Origin: Scolanthus callimorphus
Taxonomy: Eukaryota; Cnidaria; Anthozoa; Actiniaria; Edwardsiidae
Length of the DNA stretch: 64,000 nucleotides
Assembly (NCBI GenBank): GCA_033964015.1
Contig: CM066913.1
Coordinates: 19,925,854 to 19,989,853, forward strand
Direction: 5' to 3'
Under the pieces are notes generated by a model. That model was not told where the DNA came from and did no database searches. It saw only the letters and a program-made list of their open reading frames with translations. The position numbers were made by a program, and so were the translations under genes. Shown in pieces: positions 9,150 through 20,265 of the stretch. Within the stretch, counting starts at the first letter, position 1. Each line of letters begins with the position of its first letter.

Positions 9150-9765
9150 TATTGCACTTTATTTCTGGTACTTCCCTATCCCATGTTCTCGGGACCTTGG
9201 AATTCCGTGGAGTATAGGAGGATCCTTTGTTTACATTTTGAGCTCATTAGCATAAGCAATGTTCAGAATCAGACCGTTCGAGGGAGCTATAAAATGATGA
9301 GTTCTGAATATCAATAGAGTACTGTAAATAAAACATAATTGGAAAATTTCAAGCTGATATTATCTTGAATTTTAAGCGCATGGTGCAACGTTCAATTTAG
9401 AGGAAACATGTGAGCAAATTAGCGTTTTGCCCCCAATGATTTTCACACAATTTTGAAAAGCTTTAACTAGCCTGAAAAATGACACAGAAAGAAAGGAAAC
9501 AGGCCAAGCTTTTTAAGAATGAAAAATAAACTTGTTTTGAGCTTTTCGTTGCATTTTCAAAGCTAAAAACGGCGTTTCAAAATTTCGAGAATGTAAACAA
9601 TGACGTCAGCAAGGATCCTCATGGTTTGTCTCGAAATTTCAGCGGGTAATGATTAGATGTGTTAACGAGAAATTCAAGCAGGTATCCACAACGCACCATG
9701 GAATTCCAGGGGGTAACCAGGCATTGGGGTCCTCAATAGGGGGTGCCAGAAATGAAATGCAAGTC
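9150..9765. mobile_element. Foldback / MITE, about 615 bp
   Basis: Outer inverted arms are at 9,150-9,178 (TATTTCTGGTACTTCCCTA) and 9,737-9,765. Inner arms at about 9,196-9,235 and 9,590-9,715 share AGGATCC, TTTACATT and GGAATTCC in inverse order. There is no ORF with a domain. Confidence 0.65.
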
Positions 9766-10329
9766 TATTGATTTCTGGGGTTCTCTCAGTGGTTGTTTGT
9801 TTATCTTCTAGTGGTATCCTTAAGGGAACGCTATTTTCGTATGTGATACCTGTGTTGGTTTAATCAGTCTGCTTCTTTTACCTTCTTTCAGGGTTAAAAT
9901 GCATGATCCTTTGTTTTCCTAATAATGGCCAGAACGTCTCTCAGCTCTCTCTTTGTCTGCGTTAGACACAAATATACTGAGTTAGAGAAATCAAAGTAAT
10001 AGTTAAAATATGAGCGGTAGACCATTATGTAATATTTAAAAGCCGACTATGAGGACTTTTCGCCGAGGACTGGAACTAATTGCGCGGACTTTAAAATCCC
10101 GTCAAGTCCGAGTAGGAGGCTTTTGAATTACTTCAAATACTCAATAATTATTCATGACCTAATCAGCCAACATAGAGGGAAAACGATCAATGTTGAAACA
10201 TCTCCATTTATTTATTTTTAATTCCTTGGTCATTTGAAATACTCAGCCTGTGACAATCTTCAATCACCAACCCCTCTGTACCCTACCCAAACAAGATTTA
10301 TCAATATAATCATATTTTTTTACTTGTGA
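9766..10329. other. Unassigned sequence
   Basis: A weak inverted pair (AAAAGCCGACTATGAGGACT near 10,037 and CCGAGTAGGAGGCTTTTGAA near 10,108) suggests a small MITE. Otherwise nothing recognised. Confidence 0.3.
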
Positions 10330-11060
10330 AACTTGAATTACGTCACTAGTCATGCGCGCAAATGAAAAGGTCAAGATTGTTTCCACAAAGCCTCTTCCAC
10401 ATGAAAGTTGGCGGCGCACATGCATATAGTCTGGAACAAGATCCTTTCTATTCTATAGATTTCCGAAAGAGGAGACCTGTGTCTTCTCATGGAACGTTCC
10501 TACAGTCTTCCTTTGTACGGCGTAGACTGACTAGTATTCGATGGGGAGAGGACCTTGAAATTATAAACTTAGATTGCGTCACTAGTCATGCGCAGAAGTG
10601 AAAAGATTAAGAGTGTTTCCAAAAGCCTGTCCCACATGGAGGTTGGCGGCGCACATTCATATAGTCTGGAACAAGATCCTTTGTATTTTACTTCTCCGAT
10701 AGAGGAGACGCGTGTCTTCTCAGGGAACAGTTTCTACAGTCTGCCATTGTACGGCGCAAAGACTGACTAGTACAAAAACATTTCGATGTCGAGGGCCTTG
10801 AAATTATGAATATTATGAACTTGGATTGCGTCACTAGTCATGCGCAGAAGTGAAAAGATCAAGGGTGTTTCCATAAAGCCTGTCCCACATGGAGGTTGAC
10901 GGCGCACAAGCATATAGTCTCGAACCAAAATTCTTTGTAATTACTTCTTCGAGAGAGGAGACTTTTGTCTTCCCACGGAGTGGTTCCTACGGTCTGCCCT
11001 TGCACGGCGCAAAGACTGACTATATTCATAGTTCAAAGGTCCTTGATCTAGAAGTAATAT
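10330..11060 (+). repeat. Three tandem units (about 236-252 bp) with shared promoter-like module
   Basis: Copies start near 10,330, 10,566 and 10,818. Each holds CGTCACTAGTCATGCGC, then CCCACATGG (CCACATG in copy 1), then 17-21 bp later CATATAGTCT. A region of about 130 nt follows, containing GAGGAGAC...TGTCTTCTC as a hairpin and a distal GACTGACTA that can pair with TATAGTC. Loop sequences vary while paired segments are retained, which looks like a structured RNA rather than protein. Open frames across the copies do not share a conserved frame. No standard ncRNA family was recognised. Confidence 0.6.
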
Positions 11061-11122
11061 TTCAAATAAAGTCTATGTTGTTGTTTGTTGTGTTGAACTT
11101 TTTCACTTACAGAGATTGATTC

Positions 11123-11254
11123 TTTTCCAGTTCTTCAGGGACACCTTTTCCCTGAACTGATTTAATTTTGTTCCAGTATCTAAGGGACATCCCAAAGGAA
11201 CTAGAACAAAATTAAATCAGTTCAGGGAATAGGCGTCCCTTAGTAACTGGAAAA
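11123..11254. mobile_element. Hairpin MITE, 132 bp
   Basis: Arms of about 50 bp: the left begins TTTTCCAGTTCTTCAGGGAC and the right ends with its near-complement TAGTAACTGGAAAA. Inner arms share CTGAACTGATTTAATTTTGT. Confidence 0.8.
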
Positions 11255-11431
11255 TAATTAATTCAGCCCCAGCTCTTCCCTGCTGATTTCAATACCCTCC
11301 CCGGCTTTTAGATTGTACTGGACCGGGTTTCCAGTATCATCACGTGACCCAATTTTTGCTCTTGCAATTGGCTGTTATCCTCGTGAATAATTAATGAGTA
11401 TGTGAAGGGCATTTAAAACTGCGTGCCGCTA

Positions 11432-11634
11432 GTTGTTTTAGTCCAGCTAGTTCCATGTGGGACAGGGCTCATACCTTCTGCGCATGCTTGCTACAAAATG
11501 ATTGGCGGTTTTTGTGTATCCGGAAATTCTTTCATTTAACTGACTTATATTAAATTGCATTGCAAATGAAAGAATTTCCGGATGCGCAGAAGGTATGAGC
11601 CCTGTCCCACATGGAACTAGCCGGACTAAAACAA
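11432..11634. repeat. Inverted pair of GCATGCGCA-CCCACATGG modules
   Basis: The left arm (11,432-11,486) is the reverse complement of 11,582-11,634. Each carries GCGCAGAAGGTATGAGCC, CCCACATGG and GGACTAAAACAAC. Inner arms (11,516-11,538 and 11,563-11,583) share ATCCGGAAATTCTTTCATTT. The right module has ATATA 22-23 bp after CCCACATGG and a run of ten T at 11,711-11,720. It could be a divergent promoter or simply a foldback element. Confidence 0.7.
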
Positions 11635-11689
11635 CATATAGAAGTCTTTTTCAGGTACTGCTCTAGAGAGAAGACCAAACTTGGGCTTC

Positions 11690-11905
11690 AGCCTTTGAAC
11701 AGTTGGAGATTTTTTTTTTAAATATCCCCTACTGTTCAAAGACTGAGGGGCTGCGCTGTAAGGTGTCTGATACAGAAATCTTTATCACAGATACAGATTA
11801 CTAGCTAGATCAATTAGTATTCTGTATCAGACACCTACCCATGTTGTATCGGGGGATACAAGTGTCACCCGATTCAAATCCAGTGCAGAGATTGGATAAG
11901 CATCC
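11690..11905 (+). mobile_element. Dispersed repeat copy A (partner at 63,775-64,000)
   Basis: Shares, in order and inverted relative to the right-edge copy, TGTTCAAAGACTGAGGGGCT, GCGCTG, AGGTGTCTGATACAG, TTAGTATTCTGTATCAGACA, GTATCGGGGG, GTCACC and AATCCAGTGCAG. It contains an internal palindrome (GTGTCTGATACAG...CTGTATCAGACAC). GATTCAAATCCA resembles a Pol III B box, so a SINE origin is possible; no A box is clear. Confidence 0.7.
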
Positions 11906-12647
11906 TATGAATAATGGATCGATTTGATAAACTGTAATAAAAATCCGTCAGAACTAGTTTAGTACCGTTCGCAGGATGGTATTTCAACTTTTTCTTGTTT
12001 TCAGCATGTTTTCAAGGCTAAGTGAAAACGTTTCACTGGAGGTCAAAGTACTGATTGGTCCATACAATTTCTGTAAATTGAACTTCGTATCACGCACTTA
12101 CAACATAAGATATCGAGTTCAATTTTTCTAGCTACGTTTAATTTGTCACTCTTTATTGATATTCAGACGTCATTCATTCATTTTATAGCCTCGCCGAATC
12201 ATCTAGAAACAATATATAAACAATTACGTCAGCTGGAGTCGGTCAATAAGCTCTGAGAACTTTAAGGCGGCTCGATAGTGTTAGGCCACTTCCAGTTTAG
12301 TAGTCAAATTATTTTCTTCTTACTTGACGAGAATCCCTACCTGGCAAATATGGAATGTGCCGTGAAGTCACTGTCCCCATGAAGTGTTCTGTACCTGTAT
12401 CTCCCTTCCACCTTGCGCTGGTCAAATTAAAATGTCAGCCCCTTCAATACAAGTGCCTCCATATTGTTAATGATAAAACTATTTTCATTCTAGTACGGGA
12501 ACATGGTTGCCGTGCTGTCAGAGGTATGCTACCATTTCACCCTCCATTTGGACTGTCTGCCATCATGTTAGCACCTTCCACAGTTTCTCTAAAGAGGTAA
12601 GATTGCCCATGTCCAATCGACTGGAAAACACAACCTAAAAGGAAAAA
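11906..12647. other. Unassigned sequence
   Basis: No gene recognised. A plus-strand ORF at 12,355-12,600 (81 codons) has no domain signature. Confidence 0.25.
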
Positions 12648-13060
12648 AAAATGTAGTCATAAAAGAAAGTCGACGACCTCAGGGTATGGCTACTGTGACG
12701 TAGATTTTCAAGCATGCGCACATACAGAAGAAGCATCCCACATGGAGAAAAGTTGCGGTTTGGGTGACCAGCGAGAATAAAAAAAAAATTTCACCGAAGA
12801 CACAGGGTCGGTCCGGAAAGTGCACACCAGCGCTAGATAGTTCCGACCCTTGACAAAAGAAAAGAAAAAACTTAGTCATAAAAGAAAGTTGACAACCTTA
12901 GAGTATGGCTACTATCATGTAGAATTTCAAGCATGCGCAGATATAGGATAAGCATCCCACATGGATAAAGGTTGTGGTTTGGGTGACCATTGTTCTCGAG
13001 GCGTAGGGTCGGTCCTGCGCTAGCACTAGTTCCGTCCCTGGGTTGACAAGGGTCCACTCT
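12648..13060 (+). repeat. Two tandem 219-bp units with CCCACATGG module
   Basis: Copies start near 12,648 and 12,869 (AGTCATAAAAGAAAGT). Each has TATGGCTACT, GCATGCGCA and, 16-24 bp on, CCCACATGG (12,737 and 12,956), then GGTTTGGGTGACCA. An AGGGTCGG ... CCGACCCT stem follows in copy 1 and an imperfect version in copy 2. As in the 10.3 kb units, the downstream part can form a stem-loop. Confidence 0.6.
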
Positions 13061-13938
13061 TGTACACCCTCTTGCGCTTAGGAGTGTAATTTCTACCTTC
13101 AATCCCATAGCATTGAAGAACTTCCTTTTCGACACATAGCTTTCTTTGTCGATGGACTGTTTAACTTCTCGAATAAAGGATGTACATAAGCTGTAGAGGA
13201 TTTTCTTTATTACTTAATATGAGGCATTGAAGTGCACCTCCAAGGCATTTTGCGCACGGAACTTTTTGGATTTCACTTATAATCGGCTAAAGTCGAGTAA
13301 AGTTGCTGCAATCCGTTGCGAGAAGTAGAATCGTATCCTCGCGGTGAAGGCTCTGGTGACAGCCACTGACGCATGCGCGAGATTTGATCCACAGCCGTGC
13401 ACCAACGTTCAAAACCAGCCAATCAGCAAAGGTCCTCAAATGGATGTCACTAGAGCCTCCCCTGAGCCGGGGAGCTATTGGTACGCGAATGTTACCCTGT
13501 TGTTTAATCTTTCAAGTATGTTCTCACATTTTCCATTTCTCTCCCATTTTTGTTTTCTACAGGAGCAGGACGATCCTACGCGTGTTCTCCCCAGGAGTCG
13601 CAAGTGTGGCTGATAGTTTAGCAACCGCAGCTCTAACCACCCAAAATGTCTATATAGCTGTTGGCTGCACACAAGACTTCCCAGCGATAGAGAGCTCTTT
13701 TGGCCATGCCGACTAAATGCAAGTGCAGGTCACATGAAAGATCCGACAGCATACAGATTCCAAAAGCCTAAAACTTCTCACACGGGCCAGTGACTATTAC
13801 CACTGTATGAATTGCTACTCGCCCTTAAAATTCACTGTTGCGATTGGCGATTTTCAGCAAGTAATTTAGCTGGCGCGCAGCAATGCATACAGTGGTAATA
13901 ACCGGAGTGACGACCGTCCACCATTAAGTAGAATTCGT
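13061..13938. other. Mostly unassigned; one hairpin at 13,793-13,904
   Basis: TATTACCACTGTATGAATTG at about 13,796 is inverted as GCAATGCATACAGTGGTAAT at 13,880-13,904, indicating a roughly 110 bp MITE. GCATGCGCG occurs at 13,370 without a following CCCACATGG. No gene recognised. Confidence 0.4.
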
Positions 13939-14975
13939 GCCCTAAAAGTATCAAAATTATCCTGGCCTTTCAAGCAAAGTTTATACGCCCCAAAAATGTT
14001 GTTTGTTTGTATTCGATGGAGAGACCAATTTAGTTTACACGTTCAGTTACGTCACTCGAAGTGCCTCGAGCATGCGTGGTGCAAACAACGTAACCCACAT
14101 GGATCTAGGTCAAACGTGGGACGACTACAGTTCACGGAAATTCTAAGTTAGTTCAATAAGCGGATAAGTTTACATGTGTCCGGGCTTGTACGTTTAGCTG
14201 GGCTTGAATATTTTGATCTGCGAATGGAGAACCAAAGAACACAGCACGCCTAAACCTGACTGGCCCGGCTCATATAAACAGGCCCTAAGGATCCTTCCTT
14301 GTAACTACCACGCGTTCTCGCCGCCAGACGGGAATTAAAGAACCTGCTTCAGCCGCCATTTTGACATCATAGCAACATACCACGTCGGAGAAAGCATCCA
14401 TATCCATCGGCTGATTTACAGAATATACAACAATGTTCTTCATTGAATTTGGTAAACTGAAACTGAAATCTTGTTTTTAAAGAGATTTCTACACGTATAT
14501 CAAATGAAGACACCAACAACAGAGTAGCTGACACTGGCTCTTTAAATGCCCTACAAGTATCAAATTTATCCGGGCTTTCCAACAAAGTTTATGCAACCCC
14601 TAAAATGTTGTTAGTTTGTATTCGATAGAAAGATCAATTTAGTCACTACACGTTCAGTTACGTCACTCCAAGTGCCTCGACTGAGCATGCGTGGATGCAG
14701 ACAAAGTAACCCACATGGATCTAGGTCAAACGTGGAACGACTACAGTTCACGGAAATTCTATATCCTTTGGTCGTAAGTTAGTTCAATAAGCGCACTAGT
14801 GCTTGTTCCGACTAAAGGCCAGTTTACATGGGCCCGGACTGGCCTGAAATATTTTTTTTCTGGGAACGGAGAACCAAAGAACTCAGCTCGCTTAAATCTG
14901 ACTAACCCGGCTCATATAAACAGGCCCTAATGATCTTTCTTTGTAAATCCCACGCGTTCCCGCCGCCAGACGGAA
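13939..14975 (+). repeat. Tandem pair of about 400-bp units with CCCACATGG module
   Basis: Unit 1 is about 13,939-14,345 and unit 2 about 14,545-14,975, separated by about 200 bp. Each holds GTTCAGTTACGTCACTC, GCATGCGTGG, AACCCACATGGATCTAGGTC, GACTACAGTTCACGGAAATT, then CTCATATAAACAGGCCCTAA and CCGCCAGACGG. Unit 2 has extra short insertions. CRE-like, NRF1-like and CCCACATGG elements keep the same order as in the 10.3 and 12.7 kb repeats, although the rest differs. Confidence 0.65.
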
Positions 14976-15082
14976 ATTGCTCAAGGGGATTTTTTTTGCT
15001 GATAAATTTTACAAGGAGACGAGCCGATCATTGAAGGTTTTCATTTGACATCACTTGTATTCTAGCCGAGTATGTTACACAG

Positions 15083-15131
15083 AGCATGCGCAATTGTTCA
15101 AAAGTGCATCGTCAAGTTTAGACCCACATTG
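15083..15131 (+). promoter_or_regulatory. Single GCATGCGCA-CCCACATTG module
   Basis: GCATGCGCA at 15,083-15,092 and CCCACATTGA at 15,123-15,132, with GGAGTATAAG about 20 bp further. It is a weaker tenth instance of the module; the function is inferred only from the arrangement. Confidence 0.35.
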
Positions 15132-15132
15132 A

Positions 15133-16347
15133 TAGAGTCGAGCCGAACATAGGAGTATAAGTTAATGGCGAGGGGAGGGTGGTCGGTGGGGCGGCAACCC
15201 ACTGTCTCACGGTGGTAGAAATTCTGCAAGAAATTCGCTACAAGACAGACAACGCATTTATATGCGTGTCAAATAGAAGGCAATCCATCTCTTAAAGAAA
15301 TGGCTTGTTTAGTTTGCTATTATATGATTGATTTGACTCCTTATAACAGTGCAAACAATTGAATATTTAAAGTATATTAATGTAATCAAGTATATTAATG
15401 TAATATAATTATCCATCAAGCTTTTAAAAGTTGTCGACAAATAAATGAGAACTGGGAATTGTTGTCTATGTTTATTGGTTCTTTTAATTACACGTGCAAC
15501 TGGCCTAATTGAAATATAATTGATTCTTTCCTATAACCATATGTTGACTCGGTAATAATGACGACAATGATGAGATTGTTGTTGGGATTCCCATTGGTTT
15601 GCTACTAACACAATAGAAGTAAGTGCTATTTATAGAATCTCATTTCCTACTAAAACCTTTGTATCCTCTAAGCAAGGGAATAATTCGTCAAACATAAGTG
15701 ATCTTCTTTGTCTAGAAATAAGTATATTTATATTTATAGCTTCTTATGTCATGAGAATAATTGTGCATCGTAATAACGATTTTGATGCTAAAAATAGCAC
15801 ATAATCTACAGTGTTGGCGGACTATCCTATTGTGAAAAATCGTCACTCCTCGCAATTGACTCCTGACCATGACGATGATGAACAATACAAAGTTCACTGG
15901 CTCTTATATCAAGGAAGAGGGCGGTCCAGCACTGCAGCCACTCTGGTTGCCGCCATAGGAAATGCTGAAGTAGGTCGCGATGCTGAGTCGGTGGAGTTAT
16001 TCTTTACTCTGTGAGCATGCATGATATAAGCCAGCACGCATAATAAAGAGCCACATCCATTGCGAAGGCTCGTGATGGCCAGACAGTCAACCTAGACGTT
16101 GTGTGTCCCCCTCCTTCCTTCACGTAGATAGGTACTGAGATGCATATCTGATGTCCGGGGTAAGGGTGTGCAGCGTCCTTGGGATAAAACAAAGAAACGT
16201 CTAGTGTTGCAACATTTATAGGCACGGTTGCTGCATTGTAGTTTGATTTGGATCAGGAGCAAGTAGTACTAGTAGATAATCGGAAAGTCGAACAATGGAG
16301 TTCAAAGCCTGCCGCGATTGGGCAATAGTCCAGTTTCCAATTCTCCT
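15133..16347. other. Unassigned sequence
   Basis: AT-rich, no repeat partner found. ORFs at 15,811-16,014 (plus) and 16,225-16,004 (minus) overlap each other and carry no known domain. Confidence 0.25.
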
Positions 16348-16457
16348 AGATCCTTCATATATGGTACACTGTAATGTCCTTCTGTATATCCTCGTTCTAT
16401 AAGACATTGGAGATATTTCTACGGAGGACACTTTAGTGTTCCATATATGAAGGATCT
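16348..16457. mobile_element. Hairpin MITE, 110 bp
   Basis: Left arm AGATCCTTCATATATGG and right arm CCATATATGAAGGATCT are perfect complements. Pairing continues imperfectly inward (ACACTGTAATGTCCT against AGGACACTTTAGTGT). Confidence 0.85.
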
Positions 16458-16491
16458 ATCCGAATTCTTTGCTCTACCGCTGAATAGGTAC

Positions 16492-18150
16492 AGTGAGCAG
16501 GTGGGAAATTTTGTAAAGAGTATGCGCTCGTCAAAGTGAGGCCAGGCTTGTGAGTTTATGCTGGCGTCGAAAACTTCGCATTCCTGGCAAATGTTCATGC
16601 GGGCAGGTTAATTCGTTCTTTGTTTTATTGCATCGGCACGGATTATTTGCTGCGGTCGATACCGCCAACAAAAGAACTTTTGCATGATTGAACGCCCAGA
16701 AGTAAACTAAGCCCAATTTCATGTCGAGTGAAGGTATAGATGGCCCTCAAAATATACCTAGACAATTTTTTCAGCCGATAAAACTGGCAAAAATACTTCG
16801 GTTTCAATGCAAGGATGACCCTGTGAAATTTTGGTTCTGGTGCAAAAGATAGTTTCTCGAATATGTTAATATTTTGTATTTTTACACGCAGACTTTGTCT
16901 AGAACAAACTAACAAGAAGATAATAATTATCAGCCATACGTACCCTGATCGCCCTGGGAACTAAACACATAGAAACATATACATTTAAGGTTACTGAGAA
17001 CCTTCGCGCACCTCCTCGGAAAAAAATCATACAACTCCTTAGTTTAACCAAAACATGTCAACCTATGTATCGTTGGAAAGCTTATAAAATGGACTAGCAG
17101 ACTATGACAAAAAGAAATAACCTTTTGATAAACAGAATTTTTTTGAAGGTTTTATTTAAAATGTGGGTGTGACACTTTCAAGAGCTATCGCTTCCGAACT
17201 GCTTGACCTTGACTCCCAAGTAAAACATTGTTTTAATCCTTAAAGGTGTTTCTCAAAAACCGTGTCTGCGTTTTTAAGAATTTTACGTTGTTCAAAGTTA
17301 TGGAACTTTTAAATTTCCAAGGTCAAATTTTATAGAATTTTCACGCTCTAAAAATTTAAAAAATAACTAACTTTTAAAAATAACTTTTGAAGTAAACAAA
17401 ATTTTAAAAAACGCAGACACGGTTTTTGAGAAACACCTTTAAGGATTAAAACGCTGTGGTATTTGGGAGTCAAGGTCAAGCAGTTCGACGGCGATAGCTC
17501 TTGAAAATGTCACACTAAATTTTTCTATAAAAGCTTTAAAAAAATTCTGTTTAATAAAAAGTTACTTCTTTTTGCCATAGCCTGCTAGTCCATTCTATAA
17601 GCTTTCCAACGATATATAGGTTGACATGTTTTGGTTAAACTAAGGAGGAGTATGATTTTTTTTCCTAGGACGTGCGCGAAGGTTCTCAGTAACCTTAACG
17701 CGTAATAATATCCAGGGCGATCGTGGTTCTTAAGTTTGATACTCAGATCTTGAACTTGTATACCTACCTAGTTCCCGGCAACTGTTGCGTGTAAAAATAC
17801 AAAATATTAACATATTCGAAAAACCAGCTTTTGCACCAGAACCAAAATTTTACAGGGTCATCCTTTCGTTGAAACCGAACTATCTTGGTATATATTTATA
17901 CCTTTTATACCTTCACTTGACATGAAATTGTCTACTCCTGGTGTTCTATCATGCGAAACTTCTTTTGTTAGATGGTCTTCACCGCAAAAATAAATCCGTG
18001 CAAATGTAATAAAACAAAGAACTAATTTACCCGGAGCATGAAAATTTGTCAGGAATGCAACGTTTGCGCAAACTCGCAAGCCTGCCCTCTTTGCTGCGCC
18101 CGCATTCATTTGTCAGCGTCGACAAATTTCCCACCTGCTGGTACAGTGAA
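16492..18150. repeat. 1.66-kb inverted duplication with a MITE at its centre
   Basis: The left arm 16,492-16,930 and the right arm 17,760-18,150 are inverted copies at roughly 80% identity by eye (GCAGGTGGGAAATTT, TTCGTTCTTTGTTTTATT, TCGAATATGTTAATATTTTG). Between them lies the TTAA-flanked hairpin element at 16,985-17,698, itself nearly symmetrical, so the whole can fold on itself. No coding domain is evident in either arm. Confidence 0.8.
16985..17698. mobile_element. TTAA-flanked hairpin MITE, 714 bp
   Basis: Ends are TTAAGGTTACTGAGAACCTT and its complement AAGGTTCTCAGTAACCTTAA. Arms of about 320 bp pair, including CAAAACATGTCAACCTAT and AACACCTTTAAGGATTAAAA. The TTAA at both edges suggests a piggyBac- or Kolobok-type target site. 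No transposase is present. Confidence 0.8.
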
Positions 18151-18158
18151 GCCTAATA

Positions 18159-18304
18159 CAGTGGGAGCCTCAGTTTCAAGTTGAAAAAGTTGCGAATACC
18201 AACGAGAAACTGATAAAGCTTGATTTTTTTTTAGACAACAGACAAACTTGTGGAAACGTTTCGGACTCGCAAGTTTTTCGACTTCAAATTGAGGCTCCCA
18301 CTGT
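18159..18304. mobile_element. Hairpin MITE, 146 bp
   Basis: ACAGTGGGAGCCTCAGTTTC and the inverted GAGGCTCCCACTGT at the right end, with inner AAGTTGAAAAA.TTGCGA pairing TCGCAAGTTTTTCGACTT. Confidence 0.8.
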
Positions 18305-18574
18305 TTAATGCGTCGCTGATGCCTATTCAGCGGAAGAGCAGAGAATTCGAAACTGGACTATTCTTTTAATGTGGTCCGACTCACGTGCCTGTCCATAATG
18401 CAATGCTTCGCTGCAATTATCGATACCAAAAAAGCTTTATTTTTCTCGGTTTCACGTACAAACGCGAGGAAAAGTTGTAATAGTAACATTCCTTTGCATT
18501 GAGTTTCTGATGGTTATTAATCATGTAAACAAACAGAAAGCAATGCATTATGGGCAGGGTGAGTTTTTAAGGTG

Positions 18575-18720
18575 GCCTGGTTGCCACCTAATTCAGATCA
18601 TGCGATGATTCCTTTGGGTGGATACAAATACACTCGTGCACGCGGTCGAGTGAGAAAATGTTGACAATTGTAACCACCCAAAGGCATCATCACATGCTCT
18701 AAATTGGGTAGCAACAAGAT
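18575..18720. mobile_element. MITE family M1, copy 1
   Basis: Inverted arms GTTGCCACCTAATTCAGATC and (inverted) GTTGCTACCCAATTTAGAGC flank a core with CCTTTGGGTGGATAC and TTGTAACCACCCAAAGG. The same arms and core recur at 34,703-34,911. Confidence 0.8.
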
Positions 18721-18908
18721 TTTGTCTATTCACTGGAAATTACAACCTAAAAGTAAATCGCGCCATTTGCCTTGAAAACGTTGTTGAGGTGATGAAGGGC
18801 GCTTTGTACATTATTTGATCAGTGCAAAAATGGATCCAGCGAGTCGTCACGACCTGGAGGAGAAACTCGGCGCCAAAATACTTTGATGCGTATGGAAAAC
18901 ATAAAATG

Positions 18909-19361
18909 CTCTGCGTCAATAGCCCATGAGGCCGAAGGCCGAATGGGCTATTGAACACACGCCTAAATCGAGGAATGCTCACTGGCACTTAGATTTTTTT
19001 CTAAACAAGCGCTCACCTACAGAAATGAAGAAAAGAATTATGAAAATCATCAGGGTTCGAACCTGTAACTTTCCAGTTACTATACCCAAACCCTAACCAC
19101 TACGCTATGAGTGAATTCGCTGGTTCGGACAGCTCGTTTTATTGATTAGGTACCTTAATAGTATTAATCTTTAATAGAACGAGGCATATACTATAAAAAT
19201 ATACTAAAACGATGTATTAACCCTTATCCTGACTAGTAGTCTTGATAGTTCAGATATTTTGAACGTTTTTAGGTCAATTTGAAGTAATATTATCAAAAAT
19301 ATCGTTAAATTATTCATGGTGAGCATTCCTCCATTTAGGAATGACCGCTATTGACTCAGAG
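18909..19361. mobile_element. Foldback element with a tRNA-like sequence inside
   Basis: Outer arms are CTCTGCGTCAATAG (18,909) and CTATTGACTCAGAG (19,348-19,361); inner arms are GAGGAATGCTCAC (18,972) and GTGAGCATTCCTC (19,319). A near-perfect palindrome around TCAATAGCCCAT...ATGGGCTATTGA lies at 18,917-18,954. Confidence 0.65.
19045..19117 (-). repeat. tRNA-like (Pol III A/B box) relic
   Basis: The minus strand reads TAGCGTAGTGGTTAGGG, an A-box match with TAGTGGTTA as in several tRNAs, and 28 bp later GGTTCGAACCC, a perfect B box. The acceptor ends do not pair convincingly, so this is more likely a tRNA-derived SINE or pseudogene than a working tRNA. Confidence 0.5.
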
Positions 19362-19387
19362 GCCATGAGGGCGAGAGGAATAATTGT

Positions 19388-19571
19388 TTTAGTCAAATCA
19401 CACTAGTAGGTCTGTATACCTAAAAACGTTTTCTAGTCTGGTCATTTGCCATTTTCTGGCTTTCAAATCCGAAACTTTTCGCTACTTGTAGGCTATAACT
19501 TATAGCCTACTTGTAGCTCAACCAATCAGAACGCCGCATTGACAATATACCACTAGTGTGATTTGACTAAA
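19388..19571. mobile_element. MITE family M2, copy 1
   Basis: TIRs TTAGTCAAATCACACTAGTA and CTAGTGTGATTTGACTAA. The core has AGGCTATAACTTATAGCCT as a palindrome and GGCTTTCAAATCCGA. Copies occur at 48,790-48,977 and 51,008-51,117. All share the outside flank GGCCATGAGGGCGAGAGGAA, so the real repeat extends beyond these TIRs. Confidence 0.85.
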
Positions 19572-20265
19572 TCCAAATATCCTCACAGTTTTGCACGAAC
19601 AACAATATGCTGCCATAGAATGGTGCAGAGATACATGGCTCTACGCCAAAACAACAGATTTCCGAATAAGGACATGGCTTCATACTAGTGACGTCATGGC
19701 TCCGCAAAATACGTTTTGTTCGGTGTATACACTATACTACGTATGGGGCAACGCCGAGGACGTCACTAAACCAGGAATGGGGAATGGAGGATCAACAGTT
19801 TTATCCATGGCATTCGATTTTGGGGGTCAGCAACCTCGTCCCCAAGGTTTTCTCGGCCGCCATATTAAGTAACCATCCATGCAAGAACTAGGCAAACCTT
19901 CATTGTTCTATGGTATTGAGGGTTCCCCACATAGAATATGTCCTGCTTTTTTCACCACAGAAAGTTGACATGACTAGTAACATAATAAAAGTGAAAATTT
20001 GATAGATTTCGACTTGCTTTGAGAAAATATGGCAATAAAAGTTCTCTAGACCAATCAGAATAACGAAAAACAAAGGCGGTAGAATCAGCATTTTACGCTA
20101 GGTTCCCCACATACAGAATCTTTTAAATTGCATATTCAGTTTGTGAGTACCACATGTGCTTATGTATGCCTAAAAACCCTCAGAAACGTTTTTCTAGCAT
20201 AGTGATTTTATTGATTTTTATGTCTAAGCCAATGAAATTGCCTACATTTTCCATAGAAATTAATT
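19572..20265. other. Unassigned sequence
   Basis: GGTTCCCCACATA occurs twice (19,922 and 20,101). No gene recognised; ORFs lack domain signatures. Confidence 0.3.

Noticed and set aside
10362..11119. Three homologous small proteins (MKVGGAHAYSLEQDP-like)
   Set aside because: The frames are only partly shared, start at different points and diverge through frameshifts, while stem segments are better kept; the similarity follows from the DNA repeat.
19045..19117. Functional tRNA gene
   Set aside because: A and B boxes are good, but the acceptor stem does not pair and no clear anticodon arm could be drawn; it sits inside a foldback element.
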